Source of the DNA: Blastomyces gilchristii SLH14081 | Lineage: Eukaryota; Ascomycota; Eurotiomycetes; Onygenales; Ajellomycetaceae | Direction of reading: 5' to 3' | NCBI RefSeq assembly: GCF_000003855.2 | Contig: NW_003101679.1 | Location: forward strand, 4,177,393-4,241,392 | Length of the DNA: 64,000 nucleotides | Shown: piece by piece, positions 1 to 11,604 of the stretch | How positions within the stretch are numbered: the stretch's first letter is position 1 | Layout of the letters: every line of letters begins with the position of its first letter | Notes under the pieces: model-generated | Database searches by the model: none | The model's input: only the letters and a program-made list of their open reading frames with translations | Told to the model about the DNA's origin: nothing | Position numbers and translations under genes: made by a program

Positions 1-210
1 CAGGCAAGCCCATATGATTCAATGACTCGAGACAGATATCATCGACAAAAAGGCAAAAATTATATCGAGCACCAAAGAGACCACTAAAGAAGCAGAGGGT
101 TTCAGCACATGAATTTAATTCATCATGGCCTTCATTCCGCTGTATAACAGCGAGGTTAATTTTTTTTCCAGTTTTGCTGTATGGACTCTCTTTGGGAGCT
201 CGCCAACAAC

Positions 211-920
211 CTAGGAGACCCAGTGGTCGCGAATTTCATGAGGTGTTGCCCCATCGAATTGAGACTGATCATCCATCAGAAGTAGATTATGACGGGCGAG
301 TACGCGGTCTTTGAGAGGCCGTCGTGGTTTCAGGTTCTCGGGGACTGGCTTCACCATAGTCTGAATCTCGCTGATCATTCGCTGCGATGCTTCCTCGTTT
401 GCGTAAGAAGTCCGATCGATACAACACAAATCCTCAGGGAGCATCGTCTTTGACGTGACCTAGCCAAAGTGACGATCCAATTTCCTTATAGCACCTTGTC
501 TTGCTCTTCACGCAACCGCTTGTCCAGGTCACTACCATGGTACGGAGGCGAATGGATCGTCCGGATTCCAGGGGTTTTGACCGTATGTATAGGATTACTG
601 TTGGAAGCAGATGATAGCGTTGTCCACATCGTTGGCAACTCGTCCATGACAGAGAGACTAGTGGAAGACTGGCGGCGAGGACAACGTCTTGAATTTATAA
701 AAGAAACAACTTTTGAACGAAGAAATGCCATGGAGAAATTGCTGCAGAAGTAGTATTCTGTGGACTCAAGTTCTTCCTTTGTGGGTAACTTATTGGGACT
801 GACAGCAAAGTCCTTGTCAAAAACGCGACGGCTCGTGGGCAAACCAGAAGACGAGCTAAGAATTAAATTACTTAGCCTGGCTATTCCTTCTTCCTTTTCT
901 GAGTCCTTACAGCGTTTCAT
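211..920 (-). CDS. Doubtful hypothetical gene, possibly frameshifted
   Basis: Two minus-strand open stretches lie end to end here: 144 codons (920-486) and 77 codons (444-211). The first ends in an acidic/basic segment (LDKRLREEQDK) and the second is hydrophilic with normal-looking composition. I recognise neither. Joining them would need an intron of about 36 nt (GTGCTA...CTAG), shorter than usual for this genome, so a frameshifted relic is as likely as a gene. A 94-codon plus-strand frame (469-753) overlaps the first stretch and cannot also be real. Low confidence. Confidence 0.22.
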
Positions 921-1216
921 TTTTACAAATATTCTATAATTTTATCTGTAAACATTGTTTATTTATATTGTTTTTTCATTTCTTATAGTAATTCTTCTTT
1001 TTTCCCCTCTCATTCTATAGGTTCTGGGGCACGTGACACGTCTTTCCAGGCAAATCCAACCTCATCTCTCCAGACAGAATAGTTGTTAATCATATCACAA
1101 GAATCAAAAATGCTTCACTGGGCTTTCTAACACTGGAACATGTGATGATAATGCAGATATAAACTCTTTGCATCATGCTGAAACCCCGTTGTAGCTTTTA
1201 TTTCTTTTGGCTACAG
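921..1216. other. Intergenic, T-rich
   Basis: AT-rich sequence with T runs near 950-1010, downstream of the DUF3445 gene. I see no gene; part is probably that gene's 3' untranslated region. Confidence 0.5.
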
Positions 1217-2356
1217 CTATTTTGCTCCCTCCCTTGTTTCCATCCACTCAATCACAGCAGACCCCCAATGATCCCTCCCCTTATATTTCCCTATAGCATC
1301 TGGCCAACTTTTTATTTCCGTCACAAGGTTTTTCAATTCTTCTAACGGCAGCTCCTGAAGGCGCGTTAGACTAGTTTTGACTCCAAACACTATGGCCCTG
1401 GACTTGGATAATCTTCGAAACGTCTGTCTTTCGCGACGAATAAGAATATCCTTTGCGCGCGGTGTGACATCTTTGTGGCCTAGCCCAACGGGCTGGAAAA
1501 GGATCGAACTCAATGATTCACCGGGTTTAGTTACCTGAATAAAGTAGCTTGACCGCTCCATAGGCGAGTCAACTGCTAGCCGTGATAAGAATCTTCAGCG
1601 AAATTAGTTGAACTGTACTCTTCTCTGGACGATCTAGGGACGGGCATGACAAACTTATTGACAGAAAATTCAATTTCCTTATGCCATAGAGGGACAGGCC
1701 CATGCATTTGAGCAATGGTATATCCTATTCGCTCCTTGGCACACCATCCAACTGGGAATAGGCTGGCAGTTGCGGCGCTTGCTTGCTGTCAGCAGATGGC
1801 CCATACGCTGAGTATAAGCTAATTGGACTTACAGGTAGCTCTGTCCGCTGTCATTCTCCAAAACAATGCTGAAGTCTTCCATCGCAAGTCGAGCTGCAAC
1901 CTCGAGCGGCTCTAAGCCATTGGTAGGATCCCGGAGGCAGAACACCTCGCCGGTTTTTGTGATCCTTACTGCATCATTTTCTAGTGCAAATATTGCCGGA
2001 TAACGACCGCATAGATATGTCGCGACTTCATTCAGCAATTCCTCACACGCATGCCGGGCTTCGGGGAGACATTGGAACACTTTGCTTCTTTGAGTCCGAA
2101 AAAGGACATCACGCAACTTGTGCTGCTCGATATAGTTCTTGTCGATAGTCAACCAGTTGTGTTGATCAAGGCGCTTGAGGCCCATGTTGGTGCGATACGT
2201 GGCCCTACCCTTGATTTGTTCGACAGGATAGGGAGTCAGGTTTTCCAAATCTAAGCTTTCTTTTCTCGTTCCCTCTTTGGATTTCAGGAGCTGCCGGATA
2301 ATATCACCGAGGAGGATAAGAAGGGGAAGGAGAAGGAGCTGCCAAATGATTTCCAT
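1217..2356 (-). CDS. DUF3445/HRQ-family protein (heme-dependent oxidative N-demethylase-like), membrane-anchored
   Basis: Exons 2356-1833, 1777-1655 and 1592-1217 give 340 residues. Intron 1 (55 nt, GTAAGT, CTGAC branch) and intron 2 (62 nt, GTTTGT, CTAAT branch) both restore frame. The protein starts with a hydrophobic segment (about residues 4-17) and a basic stretch, so it looks membrane-anchored. The family core follows: MGLKRLDQHNWLTIDKNY, a FPVGW segment, HGPVPLWHKEIEFSVNKFLS, MERSSYFIQV and the C-terminal RRERQTFRRLSKSRAIVFGVKT. These are typical of fungal DUF3445 (HRQ) proteins, related to bacterial heme-dependent oxidative N-demethylases; the substrate in fungi is unknown. The frame stays open to 2542, but the ATG at 2356 directly before the hydrophobic segment is preferred. 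No obvious functional partner is adjacent. Confidence 0.82.
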
Positions 2357-2542
2357 ATTGACCTGCCATGCGTTGATATCAATCTCCCACAGAATTGGAC
2401 ACAGCTTGATGGATGCGCGATTACTCAAAATCATGGGCTCAGGGGTAAGTCGACAAGCCTTGCTAGGCTGTGTTATGAGTGTTAAGATCTCTATTTTTAT
2501 GCGAATTACTGAGATAATATTCTCAGTGGATTGATCATTCAC

Positions 2543-3495
2543 GTATGAAAATAACTGGAAACTTGGAGTACTAGACTCCTCCTGCTCCGTTTTTGCTTTT
2601 TTCCTTCTAGGTTTGCTTCCCTAAAATCTAGGGGATATTGCCGACGTCCCAGACAACCCGAATATTAAAATACTCTCTACTAATAGGATTACTATGGATT
2701 TTCGGCGGCCACTGCGGGACCAATTCTTTCAATTCTTTCCAAGCTTGATATGCATAATTCCGACATCTCAGTTTGAAATCGAATGACAGCACTCAATCCG
2801 CAAGAGTCCGTACGCTAAAAGGCCCTGCATTACTTTTGTGGACCCTACGCAGCGCCAGAGATCCTGCTTAAAGTTTAATATTGTCTTGTTTATCACATTA
2901 GTTTGGCTTCTCTGCGCTGAAAAATAATGACGTTCATGGCAATGAGATGTGCGTGTGATAGAACAACCTATCACACAAAAAAGTGCTACAGACTTTTTTA
3001 GGAGGAATGAATGTCGCAAAAAAAAACAAATCAAATGCCGATGACAAACTACGAGGATTGATCCGCACCGTTACCATCGTGCCGGTCCCGTTTTTCTCAT
3101 ATGAGCTCTTTTTTACGCCATTCCTCATTCTCTGTATTTTTATCTTCCCCGCATCGTCTTTCACTGGAAGGCGCGGTTGCCGCCACTTGGCCCTTCTTCA
3201 TGATCCCCAATTATTAATGGGTATCAGTGAAAAAATTGGATACCGGCGGAGTCATTTGCATTTTTTTAAGGTCGGTTATCCAAAAATACCCACTTATCAT
3301 TATGGTTCGTTCGTTTCCCTCAGCTGCTATTGCATTTCGCTAGTTAAGCATCCAATTATTACAGATCAGAAACATTAGGCCGATGGCTATCTAGGCCCCA
3401 AGCTGGGGCAGGCTACTGGCCTCCTTGTACTGTACATACTGCGTAGTAGGCTCTCATTTGTAGCGCGCTAATTAGTGCAGAATCAAAAACTTTAA
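2543..3495. other. Intergenic region
   Basis: No supported gene. Short overlapping open frames on both strands (2768-3378) lack recognisable domains and look like chance frames in AT-rich DNA. Confidence 0.45.
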
Positions 3496-3498
3496 AAA

Positions 3499-4074
3499 GT
3501 TTCCACCCTACTCCAGCGGTTCCTCGCCAATAATGCCTTCCACGATCGCCAGAACAAAAAGTATCGCCGAGCGCCCAGGCACGTTTTCAATGGCGGCGCT
3601 CGGAACAATGCCCCCACAACAACCTCGAATCCAGACCCTGAATACGTCAACTTTAACCCAAAAGTTCTTTTCCTGCGACCATCACTAGATCGGACTCTGC
3701 AGGCACAGAAAAAGAAAGGAAGCACAAGGCGCCTACTTACGCAAGCAGCGTCGAACTGAACAAAAAGGGAGGCTGATGAAGCAAAGCTCATCGGTATCAC
3801 TCGGCTCACATGAAGGCTGGATACTGCCCTGTTCGAGCCCGCTTTCTCAACTCTTTCGTGATTGTGCCTGATAGCATTTTCGTCACTCCGTGCGGGTAAT
3901 GGGATAAATGATTTTCATCCTTTGGTCTTCGGGGCTAGAAGGTTGGAAACATATAAGTTACTCATTGACCAGAAACAGCTAGAACCTGGAAACGCCGAAT
4001 TTCTGTGCCGTGCGCTCGCTCGCAAATTTCCAACAACCTTGGAATCGGAATCGTTACATGAAGACCACGTTTGA
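3499..4074 (+). pseudogene. Decayed protein-coding remnant
   Basis: Plus-strand frame 3499-3750 reads as a normal hydrophilic protein (for example FHDRQNKKYRRAPRHVFNGG, then PDPEYVNFNPKVLFLRPSLD) but has no start codon and ends in TGA. After about 110 nt with stops in every frame, a second coding-like stretch in a different frame (about 3862-4074) reads NGINDFHPLVFGARRLETYK and EFLCRALARKFPTTLESES. The composition of both blocks and their spacing suggest one gene broken by frameshifts and stops. I do not recognise the family; a domesticated or transposon-derived protein is possible. The minus-strand frame 3809-3492 is its shadow. Confidence 0.45.
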
Positions 4075-5799
4075 AGAACCAGTGATTTAATTAACTTTTC
4101 TTTGTCTCCTGGATGACTTTCCTGCCAATCGATCCGAGCCATCCCGGCTCCAGAGAAAGAACGTTTACCGCTTGTTGAATAAATTCATGAAAAAAGAAGA
4201 AAATAGCATAGACCGCCATTCCGTTTGTGACAATCAAATTTATGTATGCAAATACTTTGAGCTGACATTCTGATAATCGTCCAAGAACTAATATTCAAGG
4301 GTTAGTACCCCACCACATCGGACTCCAAAGGAAATAAATTTCAATCTGATCACATTATATGCTCTCAACGCGAATGCTGCTTACAATTGTATGGAGAGTG
4401 ACTTAGAGCCTTGAATGATTTTAGGCTATCGTTAGGATTCACAGAGCAATATTGACGGACCTTGCTTGAACTCGAGGTACCTGAATCTTGCGCGGCTTTT
4501 GAAAATGACAGCCGTCGTTTGACTTGCGTTGCTTGTCTCTCTTATCGGGATTGGCGAGTATCAAATCATAATAACGGTGGCGCGCGTCCATCGACTTCCA
4601 GGTATATTTCTTTTTTCTCTCTCTGTCTCGACCAATTCCAGTCTGCGCGTAAGTGGGGAGAGAAACGCGAGAAAGTGGATATTTCTGCCAGCCAACCACG
4701 GAGCCTGGAGTAATGACTTGAGAACTTCAGCCATAATCTCTCGATGAGCTTTCAACTCTGTTCTGATTGAGTCGTGTTAGCTTTGAGGAGTTTCAACCGG
4801 ACAAGCCCCACTTGGCCTACGGGAATGAAAGAGGAGTTCATTTTCCGTGTTCCCTTTCTCATATCCCCTCACCTCCCGTATTATCATTATCTCTCCTCTC
4901 TGAGGCCCAGAGAATTTCCTTGGGAGCTATCAATATCATAAGAATCCTGCAGAACCCGAACCTGGGCTGTGTATTCCCAGAAGAGTGCGATGTCACAAAT
5001 TTGTCAGGTTTCCTTTGACATCCTTCCCTTCATTTTCTTACCCCCTGTTAACATTTATTTTCTCCATTCTGACTTCATTTAAATCAGTCCGAAGTATTAA
5101 CCGTGAGGTTGTAAGCAATTGTGGAATACATGTACATGTACGTCTGCAGACGATTATCAAATGCACCCAATCCTTGCAACACTCTTTTTAGACACAAGGC
5201 GAGAATGTATACATCCCATGTTAACCAGCAGCCCCTTTCGTAGTCCTTTGAAAATTTTGTCCCCCCAAACACACTTCTTCTACCACATTTTCTTAGACTA
5301 TCCTTTGATATACAAATTGTATTTCCCATGAAATAATAGAGTCAATGATAACCTAGAAGAGACTATGAATTGCGGTTTCAAACTAAGTTCAATATTCGCT
5401 ACCCAGTAATACCGCCGCTGCCGCTCTTACCGAACCTCTCTCATAGAAAGATTATTCAAGCATTGCTCTGTGGGTAATAAGGTACATACATAGATCAATA
5501 GATAAGATAATTGCGTTTATAGTCGCACATTCGAATGAATATTGAACGATTTATCATGTTGTGCTTAATTTCCGCTTTTTATATCTATATATAATCTTCA
5601 AAACAATTTTAAAACCTAGGGAGACATGTATAGTATTCTTATCATATTTGAGGTCACTATTCTACATGTATGTCCTTTACCTGGTGCAATGTGGATGGAT
5701 CCACCGCATAATATATATATCCATAAGGAAACAAGTCAAGACCCCCTCCACATTTAAATTATTTGTCAACTAGGAATATCTCCAAATCCATAGCTTACT
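4075..5799. other. Intergenic region
   Basis: Gene-poor, AT-rich DNA. Short frames at 4439-4755, 4767-5191 and 5561-5773 overlap one another on both strands and show no domain. A palindromic run ACATGTACATGT occurs at about 5128-5139. Nothing else seen. Confidence 0.4.
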
Positions 5800-6111
5800 T
5801 CAGCTTGCTTGCCTCAACGGCAACCTTGTCCCGCCCCGTCCTGTGCTCTCTATTTTCATAAAGGCAAATGAAAACACGTCTCGATTCCGTAGAGCCAAAT
5901 CTAGGTTTTGGACCATAAAACTCGATCTACTCCAAGCAGTGCGAAATTGCTCCAGGATAACATGACATTCAACCTGTAGAGAGGCGACACCAAAATGTTT
6001 ACCAGATCTTTTCGTGGCGAGCCACCTGATCTGTTTCCAAGGCTTGTTCACGGTTGCCCACAAGGCTCTGAGATCATCCTCGCCTGTGTAGACAGGTGAT
6101 GGTATCAGCAT
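5800..6111 (-). CDS. Small hypothetical protein
   Basis: A 103-codon frame with an ATG start and fairly normal composition (GEDDLRALWATVNKPWKQIR, then GKHFGVASLQVECHVILEQF). No domain, signal peptide or membrane segment is evident, and no flanking exon with good splice sites was found. It stands alone between gene-poor stretches. It could be an orphan gene, part of a decayed one, or chance. Confidence 0.3.
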   Translation of the reverse strand: MLIPSPVYTGEDDLRALWATVNKPWKQIRWLATKRSGKHFGVASLQVECHVILEQFRTAWSRSSFMVQNLDLALRNRDVFSFAFMKIESTGRGGTRLPLRQAS

Positions 6112-6847
6112 TGTTCCCGGTGGGAACGATGCGCATTGTAGAAGGAAAAGCTAACTAGCTCATGTAATCCCCCCTCCCCGCAACAATTTTCTAACAAAAC
6201 TAAACCCCATTTGATGATAAAGAAGGGGGTATAGAACAACATGAAGCTGACTTTTTATCGGTGGCACTGCATGCCCAGATGATTCGTACATTCCAAGCCG
6301 TACTACTACGAGATAAAAGCACGGTCGATGAGCGTTGATATGTTGATAACGTATTTGCCTAATCTAGGAATTTAGCCTCGCCAGAAAAGTCATACCATTT
6401 TACAGTATAACACTGCTGGAGCGGAAATATCAGGGTATAGAAAAGACCATCACTCGAAGGTGCCCAGGGGATTATGGGGATATTATATTAGTGTGTATCT
6501 GCAACGGACGATATACACATCTCATCTCGGCGTGAAAGCATCCACACATTCACTTCAAACGACGCGTGCCTAAAGAGACGATGTTCAAGACGAACATTAA
6601 GGAGCGACATTGTGTCAACGAGACCTTGGAGGTGGAACAAAAGGGCAACCTTCCGCGTTGGCTTTGAGAATGAGTGAGTCCCACTTGCACAGGTGGCTCT
6701 GTGACGATGGCGATCTCTCCTTTACAAAGCAAGAAGGGGAGAAAGGGTGGAAGAAGTGTTAGAATTGAATCGTGTCTATTTATTACCCTGGAAAGTATAT
6801 AACAAGCATGTCAGATAGAACAAGTAACGACAAGCCAAAAGAAGAAG

Positions 6848-6895
<48 letters not shown>

Positions 6896-7570
6896 AGAAG
6901 CATAGCTGGAGGAACTGTCATCAGAGAAAATTGAAAACCTGCTAGCACTGATAGCGCTGAAATTTGACAGAAAAAGTTCTCTCTGTTTAAACAAAATTAC
7001 TGGCTCGTCGGTTGAGAAAAAAAAAAAAAAAAAAGAAGGGGTTAGAACGAAATACCACACACAGAAGGGAATATACCAAATAACAAGCAAAAAAAAGAGG
7101 TATAATGGTGAACATGCAAGTTTGCTACCTCCAAAGGGGGGAGTAATACGAAAATATAGAATATCAAAGGCAAAAGAAATGGCACATGCGGAGAAATTTT
7201 GCAGATAAAAAGTGAGTAAATTGTTTTTCGAGGCCGAGTAATTCATCAAAATTTGGGGAGGGCTTACACATGTAAAACCGCTGGTAAGTGTCAAACCATG
7301 ATAATAAAAAAAGATCTGAGGTTCAAATATGATAAAATCCATATCTGTGTCGTTTTAAATGTTTGTTATTGTAATGGTGAGAGAGTAGGGGGAGGTAAGT
7401 GGCAGGCTGGGTGCCGTCCAGAGGTCGAGAGTTGGGGTATTCAAGGAAAATTCATCGTCATGTCGTTAGGTGTTCGTTTTTGCTGTTTACGGACTGGACT
7501 CTCTCCCTTTGTCGGCGGGCGTATTTCAATGGAATCAGGCTGCAAGGAGCAGCAGTAGTAATGGAGTCAT
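6112..7570. other. Intergenic with poly(A) tracts
   Basis: Contains a 47-nt A run (6848-6894) and an 18-nt A run (7017-7034), which generate spurious phenylalanine-rich minus-strand frames. Probably includes the 3' untranslated region of the Hsp70-like gene. No gene supported. Confidence 0.5.
6848..6894 (+). repeat. Poly(A) tract, 47 nt
   Basis: Uninterrupted run of 47 A, preceded by GAAGAAG. It may be plain homopolymer expansion or the tail of an old retroposed sequence; nothing upstream looks like a retrotransposon. Confidence 0.95.
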
Positions 7571-10008
7571 CTATCTGAACCTTGCTGAACAACGTCCCAT
7601 GACCTCACCTTGGCAGACGAGTTCGGCGTTGAATTCGCTTCCATCCAGTGTGAGGTAAATATCGAAGTAGACGCGATAGAACGTTCCTTGTGGGGTGTCC
7701 ATCCGCTCAAAATCTTTCTCGAGATTCTTTCTAGAAAGGTCTGACGTAAGTGTAACAACCTCCTTGATTCCTGTTGGAGAGTTTAATTTTAGTATTTATG
7801 AAGGTCTCAAAATGCCGTTGCGTTTCAGCATGCAAACAACGGGAGTGATATAAATAGAGATACGTACGCGGATCCTTTGTGTATTCTGGACAAACGTCTT
7901 CATCGCAAGCGTACAGAATATCCTCATACATCAATGTCGCGCCAGGAGCCACTTGCCGGAAGAAGCTAACTTTGACAGGTTCTCCAATTTTGACGCGCTC
8001 CCCTTTTTGGACGAAAATTTGTCGAGTATATTTGCACCGATCTTTACCGTCGAGACTAGGGACACGGTACTGCTCTGGATGGTGGCCTTCCTTGAACGGC
8101 TGTAGCGTCGCCATCAAATAATGACGACGAGCAACACGAGAGGTGACCACGCGCTCAGTAATTCCAGCCGTGACAGCACCCTTGACAATTGCAGAAACGG
8201 AATCCATTGGGCGAACCACCTTGGACTGGAACTGAGGAGGGACATGGAGTTTGATCTGTTGGAATAGATATTCAGAGGCACCAAAACCGCCAACGACAAG
8301 AACGTTCTATGAATAAATTAGCCGGGCTTGAAACAATACCGGTAGGGGATAAACCAAGGGGAGAGAGATCTGTATTAGCTTACCTGGAGCGTCCTGTTTT
8401 GCGCCTGAATAGCGATAATCTGATTACGCACAAGCTCGAGAATCCTGTTCACGACGGGCTCGAAACATTGAAGGATTTCTTCATTCGTGAAAGTCATATA
8501 TCCTTCCTCAATACCGGCCTCGGGGAAGTCGGCTTCAATGCCAACATCCACCGCCCATTTCTGACCGTTATTTCGGAAGTCGGCCTTGATTCGGTTCTCG
8601 AAGTCCATAATACATTTGGCATAAACTCTTCCTGCAGTTCTTGAACCGTCTGGAAGCTTCATTTTTCTAATTTTTGCCCGAAGGATATTGCTAAAGTTGC
8701 GATTAAGAGCAGTTGACCCGCAGGAATCTCCGGAGCCTGCAGTGCACTCAGCCACTGTGAAGGGAGTTTCTTCTTCTACTTCATATGCGATCAAATCGAC
8801 TGTTCCACCGCCACAGTCAACGATCAAAATTGCATCATGGATTTTGAGACTGAGTAAACCAGCTTTGGCGCAAAACATGGCAGCTGCTTCGGGCTCGGTG
8901 ATCAAAGTTAGACGATTGTCATTCTCGTCCCGCAAAAATCCAGCCGCGATAGCGGCGGCACGGGTAGCAGCCTTGCCAGCATCATTCCATATAGCGGGAA
9001 CGGTTAAGAAGTATCGAATATTCCGTTCCTCCCGATTAAACACTTCACCCAAAGTCTTCTGCAATTGATTTCGCATTGCACCGCGTAACTTCATGAGGTA
9101 ATCCGCGGCAACATCGATTTCTGACTTTCCAGGGGGGAGGGGGGGTAGATTAATTGGATCAATATATGTGTTTCCAGAGAGCATCAACTGTAATTTGAAC
9201 CATTCCACCTTCTGAACACCTTGCTTCGGGTAACCAGTTGGAGCAAGAGCATCAGCAATATCAGGTCCCCATCCAACAACTTTCTGATACTGGTCGTAGT
9301 AAAGGACAGTTGGAATCTACCAAAATTTCCAAAAGCACAGAGGAAAAGTTATGTCAGTCGCCTCAACGTCACGAAATTATACTAGCTTGGGGTAGCAAAG
9401 CTGATCAGGATTATAGCAGCCGGGCGAACAACGAGCGGTGTAGCCAGACATACCTTTTGCTTTGCGTGGGCTCCAGCGCCAGGCCATTCCGTGATTATGT
9501 CTTCTCGCGCTTCTGTATTGGTAACAAATGCGAACGCGACACCCGAAAACGTGGTCCCAAAATCTATTCCTACAATAAGCTGGGCTTTGCTTCGACCCGT
9601 TGCGTCAAGTTCGCCGCCGGTATGTGCGCGTCCATATGTAGATATTGGCTGTTGCTGCATGCCATGAGGGGCATGAGGAGGATAACCTCCGTAACCTGGT
9701 GGTTGAGGCGGACCAGCCATTGGGGGGGCAGCTTGGGGATAAGGAACACCAGTGTTGATGGGCGGAGGAGGATGTGCCAATTGTTGCCCTGGGGGCATGG
9801 GGCTTGTAGGCCGCCCAGCACCACCAGCATTATAGGTGTAGCTCGGTGGCCGCCCTAGTTGATTGGGATTGTTCATCGGAAGGCTGGCGGACGAAGAGTT
9901 GGCACCCGTTGGAGGGGAGGGAGTTGCGCCGTTGGCAGGTGCTGGATTTGGCGGGGTGGCAGTTTTGCGCTTTGATCCAAAACCAAAAGATTTGAATCGG
10001 GAGCTCAT
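7571..10008 (-). CDS. Hsp70-family (HSPA12-like) ATPase with Pro/Gly-rich N-terminus
   Basis: Exons 10008-9454, 9316-8384, 8306-7868 and 7770-7571 join to 708 residues; introns are 137, 77 and 97 nt. Residues 1-135 are a disordered Pro/Gly/Asn-rich segment. The actin-like Hsp70 ATPase fold follows: phosphate-1 loop IVGIDFGTTFSGVAFAF (about 145-161), LTVPAIW (289-295), EPEAAAMF (326-333), phosphate-2 loop VDCGGGTVDL (351-360) and adenosine-binding VVGGFGASEYL (about 500-510). There is no canonical Hsp70 substrate-binding domain or EEVD end; the C-terminus resembles HSPA12 proteins. Such proteins are expanded in filamentous fungi and their clients are mostly unknown. An overlapping frame would end at 7567, but the spliced frame ends at TAG 7573-7571, which fits the family C-terminus. 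Confidence 0.9.
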
Positions 10009-11006
10009 CACATCCACAAAACTCAAGGGCTGGAAATGACAGACAGGCACTCGTGGGGATTATGGGACAAACGAAGTGAGGTGGTCCAGCGGAGGAGCGG
10101 GGGAAAAGGGCGAAGGGGAACTCGCAACCAGAGAAAGGGCTGAGGAAGTTCAACGAGGCTGGGTATTGTATTGGGTATTGGGTGGTATCTGTGTATGATG
10201 GCGTAAGTACAGTACGAATCACGAGCAGCACCCCAGAAAACGAGGTCGTATTGAGGTATAATATGGTATTATTGAGTTTGGTAAATTACAGTCGAATTCG
10301 GAACGGGCCTGGGCAGCAGTGCGCGGGCGGGCAGCTCAGCAAAAATTTAAAAAAGTAAATAAAGAAGAAGTAAAGCGTTAAATGAAAGTTAACCTTCGCG
10401 GGAAGGAAGTCTTCCTGTGTACGGCCTCCTGATGGTGGTCTCTGCCTTATTACCTTTAGAAATACCGTTGTTATCGGATCATTGGATGAGCATGCGAGAC
10501 TGATCGCTTGGGAGGACAAATCTTGTGCGAACTGCGGGTATTCTCATCCAGGTCTTTTGTTCTTATTTTCCTCTGTCCCTCTTTCCCAGGGTTGCCAATC
10601 GGTTTCAATTCCACGAGGATCCTGGCACCAAATGTTGTCTGCGTACTTGACTGGGGTCGGTTGGGTGTGATAATGGGGCTTGTGTCCCCAGCGGGTATGT
10701 ATTGCAAGCAATCGTGGTCGAGTAGGCGGAGATGAGAAAGGCTTTCCGCTCGCTGTGCTGGAGTTGGAACTGGACCTGAGCAAAAAACGAAAGAAAAGGG
10801 AAAATAATTTGACTGAGCAGAGGAACAAAAAATGAGCGGCAGTGCTGCGCTTGGACTAGCAGGAATCCAAGCGAAGAGCCTCAGCGTGTCTGTATTTATT
10901 TTTGAAAATTACCTGGGAAGGAGTTATACCAACAGTGGATCATTATTATTACATATGTAAAGCCAGGGAACATCAGCACGGGAAGAGTTCGCTTGTCAGC
11001 TTCGGG

Positions 11007-11073
11007 TATGTATGTATGTATGTATGTATGTATGTATGTATGTATGTATGTATGTATGTATGTATGTATGTAT
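11007..11073 (+). repeat. TATG tetranucleotide microsatellite, about 17 copies
   Basis: Nearly perfect tandem TATG repeat of 67 nt. The HTYI and VCMY repeat frames crossing it on both strands are artefacts of the repeat. Confidence 0.97.
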
Positions 11074-11588
11074 CCTCGACAAATTGGCATTGGGACTACA
11101 AGTGCCGTCCCTGCAAACTCGGAGAGAAACTAACATGTCCGAGACGCGATGATTTTCACCTTTGCAAATGGGCCAGAATGACTGGTATTTAATTTTATCC
11201 GTTGTGTTCTTTGATATGCTTCCTCTGTCTCTCTTTGTGCAGTTGGCTGACAATCTCAAGTCATCACTTTTTTCCCCCGCGACTAGAAACGTCTACAAAT
11301 CAATTTCTCTATCAGAAGCAGAGAGTGTGAGGACCGGGACTTTCTTGCTCTCGCCTGTGACACAATACCCCAAATTCTACGTTGCCATTCCTGTTAGGGT
11401 GGCTAGCTAGGGAATATTTCCGCTGGGCTGGCGGGAGTGAGCCACCTCGTCTTCTTTAAATCCGGGAGTTGACACTGTCACAAAAATAGAACAGGAGGCG
11501 ATTTTTACAAACTACTACTCCGTTCCTGGCGATGTGGATGCGCAATCTCACCACCAACGATCCCATGTCGAGGATGCTTCCATTATTG

Positions 11589-11604
11589 TACGGAGTACTC
11601 CGTA
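11589..11604. repeat. Perfect palindrome TACGGAGTACTCCGTA
   Basis: A 16-bp perfect inverted repeat. Its half-site TACGGAGTA (or TACTCCGTA) recurs at 20338-20346, 21360-21368, 28760-28768, 35929-35937 and 53001-53009. Confidence 0.9.

Noticed and set aside
6776..7342. 188-codon minus-strand frame rich in phenylalanine
   Set aside because: It reads through the complement of the 47-nt and 18-nt A runs; composition is an artefact of homopolymers.
10896..11259. HTYI and VCMY repeat proteins on both strands
   Set aside because: Pure translation of the TATG microsatellite.
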